DNA of 29,498 nt from Chromera velia. Its lineage: Eukaryota > Sar > Chromeraceae. The stretch is taken from contig JAHBMJ010005275.1 in NCBI GenBank assembly GCA_018398765.1, positions 42,501 through 71,998 of the forward strand. Reading direction: 5' to 3'. Position 1 is the stretch's first letter; every line of letters starts with the position of its first letter. Below, one piece after another: positions 22,298 to 29,498 of this stretch. Both the position numbers and the translations under genes were made by a program. Below the pieces are notes generated by a model that did no database searches, was not told the origin of the DNA, and saw only the letters and a program-made list of their open reading frames with translations.

Positions 22298-22756
22298 ATC
22301 GCATGCCGGGGGTGAGTAGGGTGCTTTTTGCCCCCCTAAAGCGGCGTATTTCCGTAAAAAACTCGTTCTCATAATTAGTAAGGAGTTAGAAGCTGAAACT
22401 TTGTGTAAAAAGACGTTGTAACAATAGAAAAAGAACTATGGAACAGATTTTTTACATCATTTCTAGAAACATAAGCTACCATAAAAATTTTATAAGTTTC
22501 ATACCGTTTTTTTTACTATTCAAAACCGTTAAAAAATGGCATCAAAATCAAAAAATTTATATAGCAGCCTATGTTTCTAGAAATGATATAAAAAATCTGT
22601 TCCATAGTTCTTTTTCTATCGTTACAACGTCTTTTTACACAAAGTTTCAGCTTCTAACTCCTTACCAATTATGAAAACGAGTTTTTTGCGGAAAAGCGCC
22701 GGTCTCCTATGCAGAAGGGGGGGCAAAAAGCACCCTACTCACCCCCGGTATGCGAT
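22298..22756. repeat. 459-bp foldback element with about 180-bp inverted arms
   Basis: The left arm (22298-22477) and right arm (22566-22756) are near-perfect inverse copies around an 88-bp AT-rich loop. Outer ends read ATCGCATGCCGGGGGTGAG and, inverted, ATCGCATACCGGGGGTGAG. The arms differ mainly at a short block about 40 bases in and at scattered single bases. No protein is encoded. The structure fits a foldback or MITE-type non-autonomous DNA transposon. The flanks do not show a convincing target-site duplication. A transcript through it would form a very long hairpin. Confidence 0.93.
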
Positions 22757-23345
22757 AAACACCTTTGATCGACTTAATCTGTATAACAGTGATTCATTCA
22801 AGTTTTTGCTAGTTTGTGCATTTGCAACTTGCGCTGTAATTATATGTATTGAAGCAATAGACAAAGCTATCCGGTTATAAAGTAATGTTAATCCCATAAG
22901 CCTCTTTCCTTCCTTTTTTATTCTATACGGACTCCGTAACGCTGACGTAAATACAAAAAATGAAACAATGATGGCCCTAATCTCTCTGGCCCAGGCTAGA
23001 TGCCTTTCTGATTCAATTAAAGTACGATAAGTTACTGATATAAAACCTATCTATATTCTTAAGCCGAGCTAGGAGCCGAGCTTTAAAAGATAAAATTTCT
23101 TTTCTGTGTCATATTCGAGTTTAACTTAATACTTTTTAGAATAATTTTTTAATAAACTTTTTTTTCATAAGTTAATATCTTTTTGGTAGTGTTAACTTGC
23201 ACTGTCAACTAGGCTGTGGAAAGACTGTAAACATTGAAGTTGAAGTTTTGCAAACAATTGTAAGTTTAATGTCAAACTGCATGCTGAATTGTTTCATATA
23301 CATAGCCATTTGCAAGGAGTTCTGCATATCGATGTGAAATTACAG
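22757..23345. other. AT-rich intergenic DNA, no gene seen
   Basis: This is the 3' flank of the minus-strand ectA gene. Several frames are open by AT richness only. GCCGAGCT occurs twice near 23063-23083. No RNA gene was recognised. Confidence 0.5.
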
Positions 23346-25378
23346 TCACTTACTGGACAATTGAATTGTAATCAGTAATTCTTCTTCGTGTTGATCATCT
23401 CCAAAATGTTCCGCAAGAAAAAAGTGCTCGCGAGCAATCAGCGGCATTGACTGTCTGATCTCTTTGTTGCCTCCTTCCTGCACCAGGCCCTTTGTGCACT
23501 CCCCCTGAAGTGCCCTTGCAACACCGTCAAAAAGCCGATTCGACGCAACGTTGCTCGGAGCAATTGTGCACTGCAGCCTGCTCAAACGAATCGTTTGCGG
23601 CTCCTTGCCATTTGACCAGTTGACGCAATTGGACGCCCCGGCTGTCCCGTTGCTCTTGCTCTCCCTTACCCTGTCAGGAAGCGAAGGCGAGGCATTGCTC
23701 AGAGGGGCTTCCTCAACCTGAGCCAGGAGGTGCAGTACGAGCGCCCGGGCCAGGCCCCGTTGCCGCTGAGACGGATGGACCTCCACCTGCAGGCATTTAC
23801 TTTCATACAGATTCTGCATGAAAGAAAAAAAAAGAATTCTGCATGAAAGAAAAAAAAAATGTATGAAAGAAAAAAAAAGAATTCTGTATGCACACAGACG
23901 GATGGACCCCCACCTGCAGGAGTAAGGAGTTCCCAGGCGTGCGTCAAATGGAGGAAAGGAGAAATATGAAAAGGAGGAAGAGCTACGAGGCTCATTCACA
24001 CAGCATGTCGGGGAATATTGCGAAAGCTACTACTTGATCAAGCCCAATGGAGCTAGTCTGCACGTGGCCGCGCGGACTGCTGGAGGGAGGGAGTCACATC
24101 CATACGTACTGGAGATAGATCCTTTACTTTGCATGCATTCATCACGCTCGGCAGGCAGGCAGGCACCTGGGTTCATCTGTATGCCGCCTGCCTGCAAAAG
24201 AGCTACTAAGGAGTGTCGGGTCGGATCGGAAGGCTCCGAAGAAAGTGAACGTATTGATGATTCAGGTCGGAGAGTAGAAGAGGCGCTCAAGGGGAGGGGG
24301 TTCAGACGGAGACTCTCCAAGATTATTAGCACAACACGGCAGGAGGGGACGAGTAGAGAGGGCAGGGGTCAGAAAAGAAGAGAGAAGATCGGATGCACAT
24401 GCAGGAAACACACTCAGAATCATGACATTAATTGTGTGGATTGGAAGTAACAACTGTTCCTTCGGTGCGAGGGGAAAAAACAAATTTAAATAAGCGGTGG
24501 GCTGACGGTGACACTCACTGACGGTCGCTCGTTGCATGACCGAATACCACACGTGGCTTTCTCCAAAGAGAGAAGGCAAGAGAATTGACGCACGCATCAA
24601 GAAAAATTTGGATGCGTCCTTGCGTGCGTCAAATGAATACCACACGTGGCTGTCTCCAAAGAGAGAAGGCAAGAGAAAAGAACATTGAAAAAAGAGTCTC
24701 ATGTGTAGACAAGAGCAACGTATAGGGGGGCAAGAAAGTAAGAGACAAGTGGAGCAAGAAATGCAGCAAGAAGACATGATTGAAAAGAGGAAGTCCGATC
24801 GCGTGAGGGGGAAGGAGGAGAGTAACTCGTCAATGACACCAAATAAAGAGTTCTTTCAGACAGGAGAGCACTGTTTTGGGTAGCGAGCCTCATTGTTTTC
24901 TCCATACCAGACAAGCACGCAGGCAGTGTGTATATATCGATCAGTGTGTGCACGCGTGAGGGAGGCCCAATGCAGCGCATCCATAGAGCCGTTCACCAAC
25001 CTGCCAGAGGAAGAGGACAGAGGGATCTCGGGGGAGCCGAAAACCCAAAGCGCATCCGAGAAGAGAACTTGAAGGGGCCGTTGAGGTTCGGTCAGACTGC
25101 GTGCAAGTTCCCGTCTCCTCCCTCTCCTTCTCGTTGTCAACCCCGCGGCACTGTGGAGGCCCTGCATCCTCTCCTGCATGAGGAGGGTGACCGTCGGCCT
25201 CAGCAACCACGCAGGTGTCGCTGAAGAAGAAGGCGAGCAGCAGGTAGGCGTAGGTCGTGTTGGGTTCTAGTGTGCCCGCGGATCGTACCAGCTCGGTGAT
25301 GGCGGCGCCGTCATCAACCGTGGGTTTGCGGAATCGCACGCCCGCCACAACTGCCTTCTCTGCCACGTGTCTCAACAT
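23346..25378 (-). CDS. ectA: L-2,4-diaminobutyrate N-acetyltransferase (ectoine synthesis)
   Basis: EctA acetylates L-2,4-diaminobutyrate with acetyl-CoA, the step between EctB and ectoine synthase EctC in making the osmolyte ectoine. Exon 1 (25378 to 25001, 126 codons) and exon 2 (23786 to 23346) join in phase 0 at TGGCAG|GTTGG and CTGCAG|GTGGAG, giving about 272 residues. EctA hallmarks in order: FRKPTVDDGAAITELV, NTTYAYLLL, DTCVVAEADG, LFLWQ joined to VEVHPSQRQRGLARAL (the GNAT acetyl-CoA loop), TIAPSNVASNRLF, and a C-terminal HEEELLITI. Bacterial EctA is about 165-190 residues. The excess lies in two loops: about 45 residues between EADG and GCALGFRLP, and about 40 between the GNAT helix and TIAPSN. 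No signal peptide is visible, so it is probably cytosolic. A pyrimidine-rich CTGCTCAG just before the ATG could be an acceptor, so an upstream exon is possible. No ectB or ectC was found in this window. The introns and host-like splice signals argue against bacterial contamination. Confidence 0.85.
23769..23920 (-). repeat. Duplicated ectA exon 2 acceptor flanking repeat DNA
   Basis: On the plus strand the 25-bp block AGACGGATGGACC(T/C)CCACC-TGCAGG occurs at 23769-23793 and 23896-23920, offset 127 with one mismatch. Read on the minus strand it is the exon 2 acceptor CCTGCAG|GTGG. The downstream copy is in phase with exon 1; the upstream copy is out of frame by one base. The 102 bp between start CATTTACTTTCATACAG and hold further CATGAAAGAAAAAAA and GAATTCTGTATG units. 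Confidence 0.9.
24542..24677. repeat. 43-bp tandem duplication plus hairpin in the ectA intron
   Basis: GAATACCACACGTGGCT and the following AAAGAGAGAAGGCAAGAGAA occur at 24542-24584 and 24635-24677, offset 93. Between them GACGCACGCA and TGCGTGCGTC form a perfect inverted pair around 24587-24630. It lies wholly within the intron. Confidence 0.85.
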
Positions 25379-26243
25379 CTGAGCAGGCAAAAAAACAGGC
25401 CTGCTCGTCGCACTCTTTCACTTCCCTTCTTAAATCTGGTCTCCCAGCAGCGTCTCCTGCTGTCTCCTAGCTGCCGTCTCTGCAATGATTCTGTTCAAGG
25501 GGGGCGGACGGATTCTTCTGACGGCCTCCGACGGCCCTTCACCGAGGCTTCCACATGCAGTCGATTCTCGAAACCTCGGCGTCGTTGCTACTGGGTTCTC
25601 TTCGAGAAGCTGTATGGTGAGGAGAGTGAAGCACGGAGACAATGATTCATTGAACGCGTTAAAACTTTACGTACAGCGGTTGATCGCGTAGACGGCCGGT
25701 CGACCGCGGTCGCGAGTCCTTGCATGCATGTCCACGCATATCGAACCGATACAGATCGAATGATCGTATAAATTAAAGCATTTATACGCAAGCAACACAT
25801 GCATGCAACTTCCTGTACATATATATATACATGAGAGCAGAAAACTGCATTGCATCTGACATCATCAGACACCCTGCAGGCTGCAGGACACCGGAGATTC
25901 CTTCCAGTCTGCTTATGTGACGCTTAAATACCACCTGCCTGTCCGACACAATTAAGGAGCAGCATGCATATAGCATGCATGCATGTTTGTCTGTTGCTTG
26001 AACAACACATGTATGCGTTGTGACGCAACACGTACTGCAACACTCGACAACACATCAGTGAACGTGGGGCACTCTTTCCCTCAGTGGCTCCTGTCTTTGC
26101 TTAGGATGCATCTAGAAACAAGGCCAGTACCAGCACTGCACCAGGTGTCACACTTTTGATATATACGTACTCATATCCACACTGATTCCACAGACACGTA
26201 TATACGCAGAAAGCGAGCGAGAGGAAACGCATGCAGACAGGGG
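25379..26243. other. Divergent intergenic region with TGCATGC motifs
   Basis: This lies between ectA (minus) and the cyclic-nucleotide-binding gene (plus). GCATGC motifs cluster near 25723, 25799, 25963 and 25974-25984. The last group sits about 310 bases upstream of the plus-strand ATG. No coding sequence is supported here, although a 5' UTR exon of ectA near 25430-25640 is possible. Confidence 0.45.
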
Positions 26244-26250
26244 TATAAAG
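26244..26250 (+). promoter_or_regulatory. Possible TATA element
   Basis: GGGGTATAAAGTCC lies 38 bases upstream of the proposed ATG at 26288. The spacing would leave a very short 5' UTR. It is a good match to a TATA box, but transcription-start data are not visible from sequence. Confidence 0.4.
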
Positions 26251-26287
26251 TCCGCGCCGCCTAGGTGGCTTCTCCCAATCCATCGCG

Positions 26288-27375
26288 ATGGAGGAGGACC
26301 CCGGCGTCTTCGCGGAGTTCTTCGGGAAGGATTTCTTCGTGCAGCAGGCCACGAGGTTTCCTTCCTGGCTGCGGTCACGGAAGGACTTCCAGTACTTCCT
26401 CGCAGGCAATCACGCCCTCCAAGAGGCAAAGCGCAAGCTCAAGGAGCAGAGGAAGGAGCACCTGGAGTACAGGGCCCGGTGGCTCCTCTCACAGCAACAG
26501 CAGGACGGAACGGACTCCCGAAAAAGCCAGACCCGCCTCCGCCTGAGAAGAGCCCGGAATGGAGGTGGGCATGCAAGGAATTAAATTAAAGGAACGTACA
26601 GCATTCATTCACGGGTCAAACGTGCATGTTTGTGCACAAAGAAGGAACTATGTGTCCGACAGATTGTCCCTGTATCTCTTCAATCCTTCTTCCTGGTCTC
26701 TCTCTCTATGTGTGTGTGTGCGTGTGTGTGAGAGAGGAGGGGAGGAGACAGACCGATCATGAAGATTTGAAGACAACCCACTGAATGCAGGCCAGTCCCC
26801 GTCCTCAGGAGACGGTGCAGGCGACTCGGGGGGTGCAGAGGACAATGAGCCCCAGGCGGTAGCCTTGACGATGGACGATTTGGAGGACGACGCGAGAATT
26901 TCCATGGAAGCGCTGGCGAGGCAATTCACCATCACACAGGAAATCTTCAGCTCTCACCAACTGTTCAGAAGTTTTGGACCTGCCGTGTTGTCTTCCTTCT
27001 CGCGGTTGATCGTTTTCAGGTATTTCCTTCTTTTCGTTTGAGTGTTTTTGTTTTTCGCTGCTCGTTCATGGCCTTTGTACTCGCTTTCCTTTGTACTGGG
27101 TTGTCCTTGAGCTTTCCTTCTTTTTTGTTCATGGCCTTTGTACCTCGAAGCCTCGGCCGCCGTTCCTGTTGGATGCAGTTTCTGTCGATCGGTGTGTGTC
27201 TCCCTCCTTGCGGCACTTCGTAGCGAAGCTCTATTTGACCCTCTCAAACGATTCTCATACGCAGCTACAATTACAATCAGTTTCGCTCGTACTTTTTCCC
27301 TCCTCACGCACCTTCTACCCTTTTCCTCTCAGACGCACATACTCACTGACTCACTCACTCACTGCCTTCGTTTTT

Positions 27376-27410
<35 letters not shown>

Positions 27411-29229
27411 CTTTTTCTCTATTTCTCTCCTTTCCCCTCCTCCGTCTATTTGTCTGTGAGTGAGGGTCTGTGTGTGTGTGTGTGTATGTGTGTGTGTGTG
27501 TATGTATGTATCTGTATATTTACGTATGTGTTTATCTCTTCGGTTGCTTGACGCTTATGCCCCTAACCGATGCATGCAGAATGTACGTATGCATCTGTAT
27601 CTGTATATTTACGTATGCATGCAGAATGTACGTATGCATCTGTATCTGTATATTTACGTATGCATGCAGAATGTACGAGGAGGGTGAGACGATCATCGAG
27701 CAGGGGGCAGCCGCAGACTCGGTGTTCGTGTTGACTGAGGGGAGCGTCGAGATGAGAGTCCATGGAGCTCTAATAGGGGGCCGGTCTGCACCTGAGGTCT
27801 TCGGAGAGGGCGCCCTTCAACTGAAGTTGACGAGAAGGACGGCATCTGTCCACGCAGCCTCCTCGAGGGTCTTCTGTGGGAAGCTCTACAGGTCTCTCGA
27901 TCCTCTTTTGATTCTCTCTCGTCGCCCCAGGCCCTTTGTCTTGCTTCTTTGTTTGTCTTTGGGTTTCTTTCTGCGTGGCTTTGTCTTCCCGAGCTTGTCT
28001 TCATTCCTTTTCTTTGTTTGTCTCTTTGTCCTGAAATATGTCGAACAGAAAATTGGAGATCGAAAGGCATATTTGTTTGCATTCTTGTCCTCGCGTACAT
28101 TTCAAAGATCATCAGGAAGGGAAAATAAGAGAAATATGCAATAGTAATCAATCAATCAATCAATCAGGCAGGCAGGCAGGCAGTCAGTCAGTCAGTCAGT
28201 CAGTCAGTCAGTCAGTCAATCAATCAGTCAATCAGTCAATCAGTCAATCAGTCAATCAGTCAATCAGTCAATCAGTCATTCAATCAATGAATCAATTCTG
28301 CAAGTTCTCTCTCATTGCAGGACTGGAGTTTTGGAGCTGGCAGCCTCGAGTACTTCAGGGGGAGGGGGTGGAGGTGGAGGGGGGAGTGGAACCACGGGCT
28401 CGGGGACCGGAGGGGGCACGGCGTCTGCATGCCCGTCGGGGTCGAGTAGGCTCTCTTGGTTACTCACCGCATGTCTCCCTGTCATGCGCACAGGGCTGGG
28501 AGAACATTTCAGACACACTCTGAGCAAGATCGCTACTCGGATGTCTCTGCAGGTACGTCAGCACATGCAGTTGTTGATTTTTTCTGAATTCTCTGATCGT
28601 TCATTCATTCATTAGAACATCATTCCAGAAATTGAAATCTTTTTGGCGCCTGCAGCCCCACACTCCCCTCAAAAAATTACCACCCACCGGAAAGGACTCA
28701 AAACGGTTTGATATGTAACACACCATCCTACTGCCTCGAAGGCTGCATGGCGTTGGAAAGGAATAATCGAAGGTGCCTGCCTGCAGGGTGTTGCCGACTC
28801 CCTGTAGGTGGCTTTTGCCTTTTAATTGAACATCCTTTTTTTGCTCTTCTGTTACCTGTACGTATCTGCAGACCTTCACCAGAGGAGAGCGGGTTTTCGG
28901 AGAGAGAGAGCCTTCTTTTTCTTTCTTTCTGGTCAAATCGGGCACTCTGCACGTCGAGAAGACATTCGAATTCCTCACAAAAGTCCGGTACGTAGGTGAG
29001 ACCTGGGGGGGGAGGGGATCACGAGGATGTAGGAAGGTCGTAGAGGGATTGTCTCAACCCCACATAAGATTTTTCCTTCGGCCTGACAATTTCAATGAAG
29101 GCCTCTCTCTCTACTCGGAGGGCCCTCTCGAACCGTTCCTTTTTTGTTTGTTTTTGTCTTTCGTCTTTGTGCAGATATCCCGTGAGTCAGAGCGAGTGGC
29201 GGGAGGTCCAGAGACAGAGCCCGCATGCG
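26288..29229 (+). CDS. Cyclic-nucleotide-binding-domain protein, 3' end outside window
   Basis: Exons: 26288-26564, 26791-27019, 27670-27891, 28321-28552, 28872-28987, 29175-29229. Phases are 1, 2, 2, 0, 2 and 0 and match at every junction. Exon 1 (MEEDPGVFAEFFGKDF) gives a charged, Lys/Arg/Gln-rich helix. Exon 2 is acidic, then LFRSFGPAVLSSFSRLIVFR, the helix and strand that open a CNB domain. Exon 3 continues YEEGETIIEQGAAADSVFVL and GSVEMRV. It then has a phosphate-binding-cassette-like stretch, VFGEGALQLKLTRRTASV, keeping the FGE glutamate and the arginine that normally contact cyclic nucleotide. Exon 4 has a poly-glycine linker. Exons 4-5 begin what looks like a second CNB domain (FTRGERVFGE...FFLVKSGTLHVEK). 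It could be a PKA/PKG regulatory-type protein, a kinase or a channel; the C-terminal part that would decide lies beyond the window. ATG chosen because it follows a possible TATA element and opens exon 1. Confidence 0.8.
27374..27411. repeat. (CTTT)n microsatellite
   Basis: Nine or so CTTT units in the 650-bp second intron of the CNB gene, followed by further pyrimidine-rich sequence. Confidence 0.85.
27572..27678 (+). repeat. Triplicated splice acceptor, 45-bp period
   Basis: GCATGCAG|AATGTACG occurs three times, with acceptors ending at 27579, 27624 and 27669. The copies are separated by an identical 45-bp unit containing TATTTACGTATGCATGCAG. Exon 3 of the CNB gene is modelled from the third. 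The period is a multiple of three with no stop, so any of the three acceptors would keep the frame, adding 0, 15 or 30 residues. GT microsatellites (27470-27510) lie just upstream. Confidence 0.92.
28147..28285. repeat. CAAT/GGCA/CAGT tetranucleotide array
   Basis: CAAT units change to GGCA, then to a long CAGT run, then to alternating CAAT and CAGT units. It fills the intron upstream of the acceptor CTCATTGCAG at 28320 of the CNB gene. It supplies many CAG trinucleotides that resemble acceptors but lack pyrimidine tracts. Confidence 0.9.
28553..28871 (+). other. Intron of the CNB gene
   Basis: Bounded by CTGCAG|GTACGTC and CGTATCTGCAG. It begins and ends within unique sequence and contains no other feature. 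Confidence 0.6.
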
Positions 29230-29498
29230 GTAAGTGTGTGTGCGTGTGTGTGTGTATGTATGTATGTATGTGTGCGCGTGCACGCGCGTGTGAGTGTGTG
29301 TGTATTTTCGCGTGCGGGTAAGCGCGCGTGTGTATATGTGTGTATGTATGTGTGCGTGCGCGTGCACGCGCGCGTGTGTGCGTGTGGGTGTGTGTGTATG
29401 TGCGCGTGCGGGTGCGCGCGCGTGTCTATGTGTGTGTATGTGTGTGTGCGCGCGCGCGCGCGCGAGAGAGAGAGAGAGGGGGGGGGGGGGGGGGGGGG
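29230..29498. repeat. GT/GC-rich low complexity ending in poly-G
   Basis: The donor GCG|GTAAGTG runs directly into alternating purine-pyrimidine GT and CG units, then GA units, then about 22 G residues. It is the beginning of an intron of the CNB gene. The terminal homopolymer may mark a sequencing or assembly boundary. Confidence 0.85.

Noticed and set aside
24034-24450. Plus-strand frame of 138 residues
   Set aside because: It lies within the ectA intron on the opposite strand, with no homology or codon support.
28147-28285. Regular repeats that might suggest a CRISPR array
   Set aside because: It is a tetranucleotide microsatellite with no spacers, in a eukaryotic intron.
29477-29498. 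Poly-G tract as a telomere or functional end
   Set aside because: It is a homopolymer after GC/GA low complexity; more likely a sequencing or contig boundary than a telomeric repeat.

Overview
The window looks like nuclear DNA of a microbial eukaryote, most probably a photosynthetic alveolate of the chromerid type (Chromera-like); the species is an inference. The supporting signs are multi-exon genes on both strands with GT-AG introns whose phases match across every junction I checked, one protein with a signal peptide ahead of a body resembling plant and cyanobacterial plastid proteins, very many CT/GT/CA microsatellites, clusters of TGCATGCA (the core of many ApiAP2 binding sites), and much repeat-derived DNA. 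I see no operons, rRNA, tRNA or CRISPR.

Layout. (1) 332-1105, minus: a small two-exon gene fragment with a coiled coil. (2) 1106-10021: repeat-rich DNA with no convincing host gene. It holds a 33-bp tandem hairpin repeat (2418-2590), short inverted-repeat elements (3640-3773, 8886-9020), a decayed LINE-like reverse transcriptase on the minus strand (4184-6460, possible 5' part to about 8157) and two copies of a 72-bp dispersed repeat. (3) 10022-18310, plus: a large gene of about seven exons, all introns phase 0, encoding an unrecognised protein of about 1540 residues with a 24-residue repeat tract. (4) 18311-19661: AT-rich repeat DNA. (5) 19662-21788, minus: two-exon gene for a secreted or plastid-targeted conserved protein. 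(6) 22298-22756: long foldback element. (7) 23346-25378, minus: two-exon gene recognisable as diaminobutyrate acetyltransferase, EctA, the second step of ectoine synthesis. (8) 26288 to beyond 29229, plus: a cyclic-nucleotide-binding-domain protein, divergent from ectA and incomplete at the window edge. (9) 29230-29498: purine/GT/GC low complexity ending in poly-G.

The genes do not form one pathway. The most unusual shared feature is structural: at five splice junctions in three genes, the exon edge with its splice site is duplicated a short distance away in the intron. At four of the five the intervening DNA carries, or loosely resembles, a short repeat with the core CATACAGAATTC. This suggests recurrent insertion or duplication at splice junctions, possibly a small mobile or introner-like element.
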